A stretch of DNA of 64,000 nt from Gillisia sp. Hel1_33_143 (GTDB lineage: Bacteria; Bacteroidota; Bacteroidia; Flavobacteriales; Flavobacteriaceae), in contig NZ_LT629737.1 in assembly GCF_900104765.1 (NCBI RefSeq), forward strand, positions 2,480,001 through 2,544,000. The letters are read 5' to 3'. Shown here one piece after another: positions 24,979-34,606 of the stretch; within the stretch, counting starts at the first letter, position 1, and every line of letters begins with the position of its first letter. A program made the translations under genes and the position numbers. The notes beneath the pieces are model-generated. The model was not told where the DNA came from. It saw only the letters and a program-made list of their open reading frames with translations, and did no database searches.

Positions 24979-26178
24979 CTATAAGCGCTTTACACTAAAG
25001 TCAAAAGTGCTTCCTTTTCCTATTTCTGAAGAGACCTTTATCTTACCACCCATATTGGTTACCAACTTCTGAACGGTGGCAAGGCCAATACCACTTCCAG
25101 GATTTCCATCTCTATCATTAGTATCCAACGTAGTGAAAAGTTGAAAAATCTTATTAATATCTCCTTCCTGTATTCCATTCCCATTATCTATCACTTTAAA
25201 ACGATAATAATATGGAGTATCTTCAAATTGAATTTTTACATTTCTTTCTTTCTTGTTATTATATTTAAGAGAATTGCTTACTAAATTCAATAATACTTGG
25301 GTAAGTGCAGATTTGTTGACTTTATGTAAAGTTATATTCTTAGGATATTCCATAGAAACATCTGTAGATATATTAAAGAGTTGTACAATGGTCTTAACGA
25401 TCTCTTCAAGGTTTACATTTTCATAATCTTTATCGAGCATTTGCTCACTCTTATAGAAAACTAAGATCCCATCTACATAATTTCTAAGTGAATAGGAAGA
25501 TTCTACAAGGTAGTTTAGGTATTCAACATTTTCGGCATCAAGTTTTCCTTTATTCTCTTCTCTCAACAATTCGGTGAGGGAAATAATGTTGGCTAATGGA
25601 GATTTAATATCATGAGAAACTAAGCTGGCAAACTTTTCTAGTTCCTGATATTTCTCTTTTAAACTGTTTTGGATCTCCTGAAATTTTTGATTTTGAAAAC
25701 TAAATTCTATAAGCTTGTTGCATTGATTTGCAAGTGCGTGAAAAGCCTTTAGATCGCTTCCGTCTAAAGATCGTTCCTCAGAATCTAAGATGCTTAGAAC
25801 GCCAATCTTCATTCCTAAATTATTCTTTAGCGATACCCCGGCATAAAATTTAATATCCCTGTCATAACTAATCCCAACCTGTTTAAATAATACTGGGTCT
25901 TCAGAATAATTAAGTACCGTTACTTGATTGCTGGATTCTAAGGTGCGGTGAGAAAAAGAATTTCGGAGTTCTTCCTTATCAAAGTTGATTCCTGTAGAAT
26001 ATTTACAATGCATATAATCTTCTCCTATCAAACTCATGCATGCCATTGGCACATTACACAATTTTGAAGCTAGAAATATAATTTGATAGAAATCATTGTC
26101 TTGAGAAGACAGTAATTGCTTTAATTCTTTGGAATTATGGGTAGGGTTTTTCGTTTCAATAGAATAGTCATCTTTCAT
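24979..26178 (-). CDS. GAF-domain sensor histidine kinase (first of a tandem pair)
   Basis: 399 aa, no transmembrane segment. A GAF domain (about 25-155) is followed by a coiled coil and the dimerisation/phosphoacceptor helix with His189 in SLVSHDIKSPLAN. The HATPase domain has N box LLNLVSNSLKYNNK, G1 DNGNGIQ and G2 GSGIGLATV. No receiver domain or response regulator gene is adjacent, so it is an orphan kinase whose partner lies elsewhere. The GAF domain's aromatic/Cys content does not reveal a ligand. It shares architecture with the next gene, 77 bases away, and is probably a paralogue. Confidence 0.93.
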   Translation of the reverse strand: MKDDYSIETKNPTHNSKELKQLLSSQDNDFYQIIFLASKLCNVPMACMSLIGEDYMHCKYSTGINFDKEELRNSFSHRTLESSNQVTVLNYSEDPVLFKQVGISYDRDIKFYAGVSLKNNLGMKIGVLSILDSEERSLDGSDLKAFHALANQCNKLIEFSFQNQKFQEIQNSLKEKYQELEKFASLVSHDIKSPLANIISLTELLREENKGKLDAENVEYLNYLVESSYSLRNYVDGILVFYKSEQMLDKDYENVNLEEIVKTIVQLFNISTDVSMEYPKNITLHKVNKSALTQVLLNLVSNSLKYNNKKERNVKIQFEDTPYYYRFKVIDNGNGIQEGDINKIFQLFTTLDTNDRDGNPGSGIGLATVQKLVTNMGGKIKVSSEIGKGSTFDFSVKRL

Positions 26179-26255
26179 ACAGCGTTGCTCTACACATTTG
26201 CAATATCAATAATAACACTTATTTTTTATCTATTATGTTGTGAATCAGTTATTTT

Positions 26256-27470
26256 TTAAGAAAACAGATTGCGTTTAATCGAGAAATTGAACGTTGTGCC
26301 GATATTTACTTCAGAAATCAAAGATATTTCTCCTCCCATAGATTCTACAAGTTTTTTTACGGTAGAAAGTCCTATTCCATTACCTCGATTCCCACTACGG
26401 TCTGATTCTGCTAAAACTGTAAATAAATTAAAGATTTCCTCTTGCTTATCTTTTGGAATTCCAATCCCATTATCTTTAATAGTAAAGTTGTAGTAATCTT
26501 CCTGCCTTATGCACATTACATCTATTACTATTTCGTCTCGATTATTGTATTTTAAACTATTTCCAATAAGATTTAGAAAGATCTGTTCCAAAACAACACG
26601 ATTGGTCTTGATCATAATATTCTCTTCAGGGAGATTTATAACACAATCATAATTAATATTCAGAAGATCTATTATTTCTTCTAAAAGATCATGAATATCA
26701 AACTCAACTTCTTTAGATTCTGTGAGAGTATCGCTCTCATAATGTTCTAAAATGGAACTGATATAATTACTGAGCTTAAATGAAGATTGTTTTAAGTAGC
26801 CAAGATATTCCATTCCCTGAGCATCTATCTTACCAGCATATTTGGCCTTTAACAGATCTGTTGTAATGATCATATTCGCCAGTGGCATCTTCATATCGTG
26901 AGAAACCGTTCCTGCAAATTCTCTGAGCTGATTATTTTTTAACTTTAGCTGATCCTTTACCTTTTCTAAATGAAGATTCCTTCTATGAAGTTCAAAAAGT
27001 TTCTCTACTTGTATGGCCAATGCTTTTAGCGCAGATTTTTGAGAATCATTTAGTTTATTTGGTTTAACATCTAAAACACATAGAGTTCCCAAAACTACCC
27101 CATTATCGGCCTTTAAGGGCATTCCCGCGTAATATAAAAGTGGGGGATCTGCTAAAGTATATGGGTTATCAGAAAATCTTTCGTCGTTACGAGTGTCTTC
27201 GATCTCTAGAAGTGTATTCGGATTTAAAATGGCATGAGCACAATGCGATAAACTTGGATCTCCTTCACAAATATCTGTTCCTACTTTAGATTTAAACCAC
27301 TGCGTGTTTTCTCCTATTAGCGATATCAAAGCTATAGGAACCTTACAGATATAAGATGCCAAAGCTGTGATATTATCATAACTATCTTCCGCTTCAGAAT
27401 GCATTATATTAAGGTCGGCAAGAGTCTTTAATCGCTGCGTTTGATTTTCTGGTTTCTTAGGATATATCAT
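26256..27470 (-). CDS. GAF-domain sensor histidine kinase (second of a tandem pair)
   Basis: 404 aa, soluble. The GAF domain is at about 25-160 (ALISLIGENTQWFKSKVG, HCAHAI, YYAGMPLKADNGVVLGTLCVLD), the phosphoacceptor His191 in GTVSHDMKMPLAN, followed by N box IFLNLIGNSLKYNNRD, G1 DNGIGIP and G2 GNGIGLSTVKKLV. The GAF sequence is close to the cytosolic GAF domains of Bacteroidota orphan kinases. It is upstream of and codirectional with the other kinase. No response regulator is nearby. Confidence 0.93.
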   Translation of the reverse strand: MIYPKKPENQTQRLKTLADLNIMHSEAEDSYDNITALASYICKVPIALISLIGENTQWFKSKVGTDICEGDPSLSHCAHAILNPNTLLEIEDTRNDERFSDNPYTLADPPLLYYAGMPLKADNGVVLGTLCVLDVKPNKLNDSQKSALKALAIQVEKLFELHRRNLHLEKVKDQLKLKNNQLREFAGTVSHDMKMPLANMIITTDLLKAKYAGKIDAQGMEYLGYLKQSSFKLSNYISSILEHYESDTLTESKEVEFDIHDLLEEIIDLLNINYDCVINLPEENIMIKTNRVVLEQIFLNLIGNSLKYNNRDEIVIDVMCIRQEDYYNFTIKDNGIGIPKDKQEEIFNLFTVLAESDRSGNRGNGIGLSTVKKLVESMGGEISLISEVNIGTTFNFSIKRNLFS

Positions 27471-27564
27471 AACAATATTAAGTAAGGAACTCTCAATAGA
27501 TACGCCTGTATTTTACGAAAGTCTTCTCAAAGTTAAACATTTTTAAATAGGAGTAGGGGGATTG

Positions 27565-28332
27565 TTAGTATTTCTCAAAAACTCCTAGACCAAATAAAGC
27601 AAAATCATACTTAACCGGATCCAAAGCATCCAATTTTCTTAAGCTAAGATCTAGCTCTAGTAAGGCTTTGGCATCGTTCTGTTTTCTCTTTAAAAGCCCT
27701 AGCTTTCTAGCAGTATTTCCGGAATGAACATCTAAGGGACAGGACAATTGATTTGGTTGAACCTTTTCCCAAATTCCAAAATCTACTCCCTTAGAATCTT
27801 TTCTTACCATCCACCTTAAAAACATATTTATTCTTTTTGCAGCAGAATTCTTCAATGGATCGCTCACATGTTTTTGAGTACGAGGCAGGTGTTGCAGTTC
27901 AAAAAAAATGTTTTTAAATTCGTGGATTGCTTTTTGAAGAGAATCCTTTTCTGCATGATTAGAAAAAACGGTTTCTAGGCCTCCATGATTTTTATAAATA
28001 TTTTGAAGTGATAAAATGAAATATTGAAGGTCAAGGCTATTAAAAGTTCTATGTACAAAATTGTCTAGATTATTGAGATCTTCTTTAGTATGATTGAGAA
28101 CAAAATTATAAGGATCAAAATCCATTCTTTCTAATAGCGAATTGGCATTGGTTAAGATGCTCTTTCTATTGCCCCATGATATAGTTGCTGTAAGATATCC
28201 AGCGATCTCAATATCTTCTTTTTTACTGAACTTATGCGGAATTTGTATGGGATCTGTTACTATAAATTCCGGAGAATTATATTGCTCTACTTTATAATCT
28301 AAAAATGATTTTAATTCTGATCTCTTTAGCAT
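27565..28332 (-). CDS. TIGR02757 family protein
   Basis: 255-aa cytosolic protein of a family largely confined to Bacteroidota and of unknown function. Conserved-looking stretches are DPIQIPHKFSKKEDIEIAGYLTATISWGNR, NMFLRWMVRKDSKGVDFGIW, and CPLDVHSGNTARKLGLLKRKQND. It contains a helix-hairpin-helix-like C-terminal part that recalls the DNA glycosylase fold (tentative). It lies 23 bases downstream of the LolD-like ATPase gene. Confidence 0.85.
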   Translation of the reverse strand: MLKRSELKSFLDYKVEQYNSPEFIVTDPIQIPHKFSKKEDIEIAGYLTATISWGNRKSILTNANSLLERMDFDPYNFVLNHTKEDLNNLDNFVHRTFNSLDLQYFILSLQNIYKNHGGLETVFSNHAEKDSLQKAIHEFKNIFFELQHLPRTQKHVSDPLKNSAAKRINMFLRWMVRKDSKGVDFGIWEKVQPNQLSCPLDVHSGNTARKLGLLKRKQNDAKALLELDLSLRKLDALDPVKYDFALFGLGVFEKY

Positions 28333-28355
28333 TCAAAAATAATTCTAATATATAA

Positions 28356-29015
28356 TTAAATGATCTCCCCGTCTACCATCGTTAATTTTCTATCAGCCAT
28401 ATTTGCCAATTCTTCATTATGTGTAACAATAACAAAGGTTTGGTGAAATTCTTCTCTTAGTTGAAAGAATAATTTGTGTAAATTTTCTGCAGACTCACTA
28501 TCCAAATTTCCAGATGGTTCATCTGCAAATATCACTGCAGGATTGTTGATTAATGAACGAGCTACTGCAATTCTTTGTTGTTCTCCACCGCTAAGTGCTC
28601 CGGGTTTGTGATGAGCTCTCTCTTTTAATCCTAGAAAATCTAACAATTCATAAGCCCTTTTTTCCGCTTCAGCCTTGCTGGTATTCTTTATGAAGGCGGG
28701 TATACAAATATTTTCTAAGGCTGTAAACTCTGGTAATAACTGATGAAATTGAAAAATAAAACCTACCTGTTCATTTCTGAACTTGGAAAGTCTATTTGCA
28801 CTTTGAGCATATATATCTATATCATTAATTTTTAAAGAGCTATCAGGCTTTTTATCTGGATTGTCTAAAGTTCCTAAAATTTGAAGTAAGGTGGTCTTTC
28901 CTGCTCCAGAAGCACCTACTATAGATACAATTTCACTTTTTGCAATATGAAGATTAACCCCTTTTAAAACATGTAGGTCTCCATAGTATTTATGAATGTT
29001 ATTAGCGTAGATCAT
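28356..29015 (-). CDS. ABC transporter ATP-binding protein, LolD/MacB-type
   Basis: 219-aa ABC ATPase. Walker [13 protein letters not shown] (residues 34-45), Q loop [18 protein letters not shown], signature [15 protein letters not shown], Walker [13 protein letters not shown] and the switch His in IVTHNEELA. The sequence places it in the LolD/MacB (type VII) group, which works with FtsX-like permeases in lipoprotein release or export. No permease gene is adjacent, so the partner must be elsewhere. Confidence 0.92.
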   Translation of the reverse strand: MIYANNIHKYYGDLHVLKGVNLHIAKSEIVSIVGASGAGKTTLLQILGTLDNPDKKPDSSLKINDIDIYAQSANRLSKFRNEQVGFIFQFHQLLPEFTALENICIPAFIKNTSKAEAEKRAYELLDFLGLKERAHHKPGALSGGEQQRIAVARSLINNPAVIFADEPSGNLDSESAENLHKLFFQLREEFHQTFVIVTHNEELANMADRKLTMVDGEII

Positions 29016-29459
29016 TTGCTTTACTTAAAAAAGTGAAATTACTTATAATCTTTTAAAGAGTACGTACTCCATTTTAAAAATACAGCTAAAATATTCTGGT
29101 GCACAATTCAGAAAGTAAAGGTGATAGTGTATAGATTGCATGATACTCGCTCTAAAGCTGATATTGTTTTTATCTTGATATCAATAAGCTATATAGCAAA
29201 TAATTATTTTGTTGGTTTCAATAATAATTTAAAGATCTTTTGGAGTAATTTGTGATATAAGGTTAAGCCTAACAAATGAACGAATTTTAGGAGCATAAGA
29301 ATAGTTTATATAATAGATCTAATCATTATTTTTTGGCATGTAATAAGCCTTATCATATTTAACACTATTATAAGGAACCTAATCTTCGAAAAAACAATAA
29401 TATTGCGCATTATTGTTTAAAAATTACTTAGTTTTATTAAACAAAATTTAGAGATCATT
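29016..29459. other. 444-base intergenic region between divergent lolD-like gene and msrA
   Basis: I see no coding sequence. It contains a perfect 12-base palindrome, GAGTACGTACTC (29058-29069), and an inverted repeat AACAATAAT-N7-ATTATTGTT (29393-29417) centred about 55 bases before the msrA ATG. No TAnnTTTG box is clear on either strand. Confidence 0.6.
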
Positions 29460-30005
29460 ATGAATAATATAAATACAGAAGTAGCTATTCTGGCAGGTGG
29501 TTGTTTTTGGTGTACAGAAGCAGTTTTTGAAAGGGTAGATGGAGTAAGAAATGTAATTCCAGGATTTAGTGGTGGCGCTATTAAAAACCCTGCATACAGA
29601 GAGATTATTACCGGAAGAACAGGACATGCAGAAGCTATTAAAATAGAATTTGATCCCAAGGTTACAAATTTTGAAGAATTACTGTATATTTTCTTCAGTA
29701 CTCACGATCCTACTACTTTAAATAGACAGCAATATGATGTGGGTACTCAGTATAGAAGTGCTATTTTTTATACTTCAGAAGAGCAGCATAAAGTGGCTAA
29801 TAGCGTTATAGAAAGGATCTCTTCAGAAGATATCTTTAAAGATAATATTGTCACCGAAGTTTCAGAAGCAGGACCCTTCTACGAGGCAGAAGAGGAGCAT
29901 AAAGAATACTACAGCAATCATAGACAGCAACAGTATTGCCAAGTTATTATAGATCCAAAGATCAAAAAGCTTACAGAGCTTTTTTCAGAAAAATTGAAAA
30001 AATAA
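29460..30005 (+). CDS. msrA: Peptide-methionine (S)-S-oxide reductase
   Basis: Repairs S-methionine sulfoxide in proteins. 181 aa, usual length. The active-site motif [11 protein letters not shown] is at residues 13-23 with catalytic Cys15; further matches are [51 protein letters not shown] and the C-terminal [17 protein letters not shown], which carries a possible resolving Cys. Probably cytosolic, as there is no signal peptide. It is in an operon with folE (4-base gap) and a small membrane-associated gene. Confidence 0.97.
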   Translation: MNNINTEVAILAGGCFWCTEAVFERVDGVRNVIPGFSGGAIKNPAYREIITGRTGHAEAIKIEFDPKVTNFEELLYIFFSTHDPTTLNRQQYDVGTQYRSAIFYTSEEQHKVANSVIERISSEDIFKDNIVTEVSEAGPFYEAEEEHKEYYSNHRQQQYCQVIIDPKIKKLTELFSEKLKK

Positions 30006-30009
30006 GGTT

Positions 30010-30603
30010 ATGTATAAATATTTTGAAGAATACGATCTGGAAGTAAGCGAAGCGCTAAAGGATAATTTTAAGAATATTATCGAAAAGATAGGAGAAGATC
30101 CTAAAAGAGAGGGTATAGTTAAAACTCCGGAAAGAGCGGCTAAGGCGATGCAATTCTTAATGCAAGGTTATGATGCTAATCCAAAAGAGATCTTAAGAAG
30201 TGCTATGTTTAAAGAGACCTATAACGAGATGGTTCTGGTAAAGGATATTGAGTTATATTCTTTATGTGAACACCACATGCTACCCTTTTTTGGGAAGGCT
30301 CACATTGCGTATATACCAAACGGACATATTGTAGGACTTAGCAAACTTCCTCGAATTGTAGATATTTTTTCGAGAAGAATGCAAGTTCAAGAGCGCTTAA
30401 CTCATGACATTTTGGAGTGTATTAATTCAACATTAAAACCGCAAGGGGTAGCCGTAGTTATTGAAGCGCAACATATGTGTATGATGATGAGGGGAGTACA
30501 AAAACAAAATAGTGTTACCACAACGTCAGGATTTAGAGGTCAATTTGAAAAAATAGAAACTAGAAACGAGTTTATGAATTTAATTAGTTCTCACTTAAGA
30601 TAA
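30010..30603 (+). CDS. folE: GTP cyclohydrolase I
   Basis: Converts GTP to 7,8-dihydroneopterin triphosphate, the first step of folate (and queuosine/pterin) synthesis. 197 aa. Zinc ligands are visible in [19 protein letters not shown] (Cys and His) and in [13 protein letters not shown] (third Cys). [23 protein letters not shown] is the family signature. It starts 4 bases after msrA and is likely co-transcribed. Confidence 0.97.
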   Translation: MYKYFEEYDLEVSEALKDNFKNIIEKIGEDPKREGIVKTPERAAKAMQFLMQGYDANPKEILRSAMFKETYNEMVLVKDIELYSLCEHHMLPFFGKAHIAYIPNGHIVGLSKLPRIVDIFSRRMQVQERLTHDILECINSTLKPQGVAVVIEAQHMCMMMRGVQKQNSVTTTSGFRGQFEKIETRNEFMNLISSHLR

Positions 30604-30648
30604 TGGCATCTTATTTGTTTTAGAGTTCTTATAAAACAGAACTAAACT

Positions 30649-30954
30649 ATGAAAAATTCAAAAAATAATTTATTGATCAAAGGAGTTCTTTTTGATTTAG
30701 CAGGAATGGCAACATATGCTATTCCTTTTGTAGGGCCATTTTTAGATCTTGCATGGGCACCGGTTGCAGCTAAACAAATGCGAAATATGTATCCTGGAAA
30801 AAAAGGGAAATTAGCATCTATATTGGTATTTCTTGAAGAGATATTACCGGGAACAGATCTTATTCCTTCTTTCACATTAATGTGGTTGTATACTTTTGTG
30901 TGGAAAAGTAATCCTTCTAGTAAAGAAATTATCTTAGAAGCAGAAGTTGTATAA
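30649..30954 (+). CDS. Small conserved membrane-associated protein of unknown function
   Basis: 101 aa with two hydrophobic stretches (LIKGVLFDLAGMATYAIPFVGPFLDLAWAPVAA and IPSFTLMWLYTFVW) separated by a basic loop (KQMRNMYPGKKGK). The pattern FVGPFLDLAWAP-x-AA resembles a Bacteroidota family without a described role. It follows folE by 45 bases on the same strand and precedes a terminator. Confidence 0.75.
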   Translation: MKNSKNNLLIKGVLFDLAGMATYAIPFVGPFLDLAWAPVAAKQMRNMYPGKKGKLASILVFLEEILPGTDLIPSFTLMWLYTFVWKSNPSSKEIILEAEVV

Positions 30955-30974
30955 ATTAATTAGTTGATTAAATA

Positions 30975-31007
30975 AAAAGGAGGTTGTCTTTTAGGCAACC
31001 TCCTTTT
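30975..31007. terminator. Bidirectional rho-independent terminator
   Basis: AAAAGGAGGTTG / CAACCTCCTTTT stem between the msrA-folE operon and the convergent TonB receptor gene. Confidence 0.9.
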
Positions 31008-31011
31008 GCAT

Positions 31012-33255
31012 TTATATGGATGTTCTTAAGCTAAGTGTAATATTTCTACCTCTATCTTGTATCCCATCTGGTTTTAATCTAGACAGATGAGAGATATAAG
31101 ATTTATTGAATAAATTATTTGCACTAACATTAAAATCTACTCCTAATTTAGAAACCGCGAACGCTCCACCAAAACCTGCGCTAAATAAGGTATATCCTGG
31201 AGTTCTTGTTTCAAATGTTGAGAAATGATCTTGATCTAGTACGCTTTTCGAACTGATAAAAGCATAGCTATTAGCTATCCCCTTCACGTTACTAAATTCT
31301 GTTCTTAATGTATTGGTAATTGATGCAGCTGGAATTAAAGGAAGGTCCTCTCCATCTTTCTGTTCGCCTCTAACTATCTCAAAATTGCTTTCTAAATGTA
31401 GCCAGTCTATAGGGTGTGGATGCAAATGCAATCCGGCTTCCCCTCCATACAATCTCACATCATTCTGTACATAATCAAAAACAGGATTTCCGTCTATTAA
31501 TTCTCCGCTCGGGTTAATGAATATATAGTTGGAAATAATGTTGTAAAACGGATTCGCAAAGATCTCAAAATGTTCATTTTGATATTCAAAAGCTACATCA
31601 ATTTGAAAGTTTTGCTCATTGTCCAGATCAGGATTTCCAATTTCATATCTATTTGTTCCTTCATGTGTACCGTTAGAAGTCAGTTCAGCTAAGTTAGGTG
31701 CTCTAAATCCTGATGCAAGATTTATTCTAGTAGACAGTTTTGTAAATAGATCAAATTTCGCTCCTATTGCTCCATTATAACTGGTAAAACTTCTATCTAA
31801 TGGCGCAAAGTATTTTTCTTCACCTACAATTCCCATTTCCTGAGAATCTATATTTCGAGTATCAAACCTAAATCCACCCTGGAAATCTATTTTCTCTAGA
31901 TGATAATGTGTGGTAGCAAGAATCCCAAAATCGGTTACTGTAGCATCTGGAATAAGAACTTCTTCTCCTAAGTTTTCATTAGTTTGATGCATTCCTTGAA
32001 TTCCGAAAATAGTCTGAAATTTCCCCCATTTAGCTGCGTTATATTTCACATCATAGTTTAAAGTGTTTAAGTGCAATTCTAAGGCAGGATCTATATTTGT
32101 AATCTCTGCTGGTACTGCATCTTCTCCCTCTTCTTCTTCAAACTCCTTTCTGTTATTGAATAGATAACCAAGTTTAACGTCTATACTGGAATTTTTAAGG
32201 TAAAACTTATTGTCTAAACTTAATACATGATTGTCTACCTCTTGGTTGGGTTGCATTTGATCTTTAGAAGTACTTTGAGCTCCAATCTCTTCAGGAATTC
32301 CTAGTTTTGAGTTATTATAATTGTATCTCAGATCTCCTTTATAAGACTGTGTTTGAAATCCTACACCTGTCTTTAGGTCTAGTTCCTTAAATCTTGTATT
32401 GGTTACTCTAATGTCAGATCCCGTTTCATAATCGCTATGAGTAGCGTAATTTCCTCGAGCTAAAAATTTTAAATTTTTGCCGGAAGTTTTTACACCCAAA
32501 TTATATTCAGATCCAAGGGTATTGGTTTGATATGCATATTTAGCATCTGCATGGGTGCTCTGTTGTGGAGCATATTTCTCGGGGTTTAGGTATAATACTC
32601 CACCAAGGGCGTCACTTCCATAAAGAAGAGAGGCAGGCCCTTTAATAACTTCTACACTTTCCACACCACTGGCACTTACTCCTAATCCATGTTCATCTCC
32701 AAATTGTTGATTTTCTAATCTAACTCCTTGGGTGTATACCAACACTCTATTTGAGCTAAGCCCTCTAATAACTGGTTTTCCGATACCTGCACCGGTGGTT
32801 ACGCTTTCTACTCCAGGAATTTGCGTTATCCCTTCAGCTAAATTAAGTGCACCTCTTTTTTTAAGGTCACTTACGTTCTCTCTTTCCACTTTCATTACAT
32901 TATCACTTTGTAATTGATGAAATGGAGTGGAAACAATAACCGTTTCCATTTCTATGGCAGAGGCCTGTAATAGAATTTCAAGATTTTGAGAATTTGGAAT
33001 AGTAAGGTTTAGGGTTTTAGAACTATACCCAATGGAGGTAATTATCAGGTTAAAATTTCCAGTAGGGATATTTTTAAATTCAAATTCTCCGTCTAGATTG
33101 GAGCTGGTTCCTTTTTCTAGTTGAGGAAAATATAATGTAACACCCGCTATTGGTAAATTTGTTTCTGCATCTTTCACTTTTCCGATTACAGGATTTTGGG
33201 AATAGGCATTTGTTGCTATTGCAAGCGCAATTAGCATATATAATATTTTATGCAT
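31012..33255 (-). CDS. TonB-dependent receptor, probable metal or metal-complex importer
   Basis: 747-aa outer-membrane receptor. Signal peptide 1-19 (ending NAYSQ), a carboxypeptidase-like regulatory domain at about 22-105 (IGKVKDAETNLPIAGVTLYFPQLEKGTSS), plug at about 115-225 (RGALNLAEGITQIPGV, KPVIRGLSSNRVLVYTQGVRLENQQFGDEHG, VEVIKGPASLLYGSDALGG) and a barrel. The C-terminal SHLSRLKPDGIQDRGRNI and HEGTNRYEIGNPDL segments resemble ZnuD-like and related receptors (from memory). Two small genes just upstream, one His/Cys-rich, point to a metal substrate. An acidic loop (EEEEGED) may contact cations. Confidence 0.88.
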   Translation of the reverse strand: MHKILYMLIALAIATNAYSQNPVIGKVKDAETNLPIAGVTLYFPQLEKGTSSNLDGEFEFKNIPTGNFNLIITSIGYSSKTLNLTIPNSQNLEILLQASAIEMETVIVSTPFHQLQSDNVMKVERENVSDLKKRGALNLAEGITQIPGVESVTTGAGIGKPVIRGLSSNRVLVYTQGVRLENQQFGDEHGLGVSASGVESVEVIKGPASLLYGSDALGGVLYLNPEKYAPQQSTHADAKYAYQTNTLGSEYNLGVKTSGKNLKFLARGNYATHSDYETGSDIRVTNTRFKELDLKTGVGFQTQSYKGDLRYNYNNSKLGIPEEIGAQSTSKDQMQPNQEVDNHVLSLDNKFYLKNSSIDVKLGYLFNNRKEFEEEEGEDAVPAEITNIDPALELHLNTLNYDVKYNAAKWGKFQTIFGIQGMHQTNENLGEEVLIPDATVTDFGILATTHYHLEKIDFQGGFRFDTRNIDSQEMGIVGEEKYFAPLDRSFTSYNGAIGAKFDLFTKLSTRINLASGFRAPNLAELTSNGTHEGTNRYEIGNPDLDNEQNFQIDVAFEYQNEHFEIFANPFYNIISNYIFINPSGELIDGNPVFDYVQNDVRLYGGEAGLHLHPHPIDWLHLESNFEIVRGEQKDGEDLPLIPAASITNTLRTEFSNVKGIANSYAFISSKSVLDQDHFSTFETRTPGYTLFSAGFGGAFAVSKLGVDFNVSANNLFNKSYISHLSRLKPDGIQDRGRNITLSLRTSI

Positions 33256-33307
33256 TTTAGTATTATTAAGGAATTAAAGTATGATGGCTTAATAGCCATA
33301 TAAGTAT

Positions 33308-33634
33308 TTATACGATAGAATTCCCTTGAGGAGGACCTCTTAAGGCAAAGGAGAGTTTTTGATATTCGCTTAAGAAAATATAGTTGTTGAAGAATTTCTT
33401 TTCTACAAAGAAATCATTCGTTAACTCATAGGTAAAAGGAGTAAAACTACTAAAAGGAGCAAAGTGAAATTTACAAAGCTCACAGCTTAGTTGATTTTTG
33501 TGAATGTGGGCATCATTATGATCACTACAAACGGGATGATCATCATGAGCATACATGTGGGATAGTTTAGCAACCGGCGGAAATAAAATTGCCAGGGTAA
33601 GAAAAATTAAACTATATTTTTGAAATAAACTCAC
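33308..33634 (-). CDS. Small His/Cys-rich exported protein, possible metal handling
   Basis: 108 aa with an N-terminal hydrophobic signal or anchor (YSLIFLTLAILFPPVAK), then a region rich in His and Cys (residues about 26-57: HMYAHDDHPVCSDHNDAHIH, then CELCKFH) that looks like a metal-binding site, and a C-terminal LRGPPQG motif. The layout (CxxC-type motif plus terminal RGPP/RAPP) recalls DUF2946-like proteins found with copper or zinc TonB receptors, by memory only. It lies between a small membrane gene (9 bases) and the receptor gene (52 bases) on the same strand. Confidence 0.7.
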   Translation of the reverse strand: MSLFQKYSLIFLTLAILFPPVAKLSHMYAHDDHPVCSDHNDAHIHKNQLSCELCKFHFAPFSSFTPFTYELTNDFFVEKKFFNNYIFLSEYQKLSFALRGPPQGNSIV

Positions 33635-33643
33635 ACTGTAAAA

Positions 33644-33946
33644 CTAGTTCAAAAATCTAGAGAACCCAAGTCGCGTGAGCATTTTTTTCTCAAAATTCCA
33701 GAAGAATTCAAATTGACCAAATAGCCATCCAAATCCTACCAATAATAATTGATATATTGGAAAAACCAGTAATATTCTTATAGGCCAAAATACATACCAC
33801 GGAGAAGTTTCTTGATATACTCCAAAAAAATTACAAATTGGAGCTGCAAGCCTTACCGAGGTAGATCCTGTTACGGCAAATACCACAAGAATCATGATTA
33901 ATTGAAAATTAGAACTTATGCCCCAGCGTTGCTTTAATTTATTCAT
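33644..33946 (-). CDS. Small membrane protein (DUF6787-like)
   Basis: 100 aa with two transmembrane helices (FQLIMILVVFAVTGSTSVRLA and IRILLVFPIYQLLLVGFGWLFG) and an amphipathic end (FFWNFEKKMLTRLG). I recall the pattern KLKQRWGI...GQFxFFWNFEKKML as the Bacteroidota DUF6787 family, of unknown function; the name is from memory. It begins the small operon that continues into the His/Cys-rich protein and the TonB receptor. Confidence 0.78.
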   Translation of the reverse strand: MNKLKQRWGISSNFQLIMILVVFAVTGSTSVRLAAPICNFFGVYQETSPWYVFWPIRILLVFPIYQLLLVGFGWLFGQFEFFWNFEKKMLTRLGFSRFLN

Positions 33947-33990
33947 GCCACAAAGATATCATATAGAAATTCAATAGCGAAATTCCGTAC

Positions 33991-34416
33991 TTAAATTCGG
34001 GTAGGGACAGAGAACTTTTGATTGTATTCTCTAGAAATGAAGACAAAATAGTTATATATTAAATAATTAACCTCGTATCCATAATCAATATTAGGATCAT
34101 AATTAATCTCTTGAATATACAAATTAGAATTAAATCTTTGTGGCTGCATGACTCTTGCATTATAATCTCTCACAAGAAATTGATTCTTATTTTCTAAATA
34201 AGTTTGAGAATAATACGCTCTTGGTCTAGCAATACTATTTAGGAAAAGGTTAAAGCCAGGCTCTATAACTATTACTTCATATTCTAAACTATCATTTGCA
34301 ATCCTTACAGTATCATTCACTGCAGCATTAGCATCTGTTCCTTTAAAATTTCTATTTCGCGTACCACAGCTATAAATAATAAGTGCTAATAGGAATATAT
34401 AAAAAAGATTTTTCAT
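33991..34416 (-). CDS. DUF6146 family lipoprotein
   Basis: 141 aa with a lipoprotein signal (FLLALIIYSC, Cys17) and the sequence pattern of DUF6146: VIEPGFNLFLNSIARPRAYYSQTYLENKNQFLV, RVMQPQRF, INYDPNIDYGYEVNYLIYNYF. The family is conserved in Flavobacteriia and unstudied. It lies between the metal receptor operon and serA; the 44-base gap to the former leaves co-transcription open. Confidence 0.82.
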   Translation of the reverse strand: MKNLFYIFLLALIIYSCGTRNRNFKGTDANAAVNDTVRIANDSLEYEVIVIEPGFNLFLNSIARPRAYYSQTYLENKNQFLVRDYNARVMQPQRFNSNLYIQEINYDPNIDYGYEVNYLIYNYFVFISREYNQKFSVPTRI

Positions 34417-34555
34417 AGATATAATTTTATTTTTTTCGAAGTCTTATGGTTTTAAACGTTAGAGATCAAAAATAATTATTAAACATATTAAGATACGACT
34501 TTTAATTTTCAGTTCTAAAAAGAAAATCTACAAATCAGAATCGCCTTAAATAAAA

Positions 34556-34587
34556 AATGCTCAAGAAGTTCGTGCTTCCAGAGCATT
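34556..34587 (-). terminator. Rho-independent terminator of the serC-serA operon
   Basis: On the minus strand AATGCTC-N2-GAAG-N6-CTTC-N2-GAGCATT is followed by TTTTTTATTT, 19 bases after the serA stop codon. Confidence 0.8.
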
Positions 34588-34606
34588 CTTATAATTCCGT
34601 TTTATT

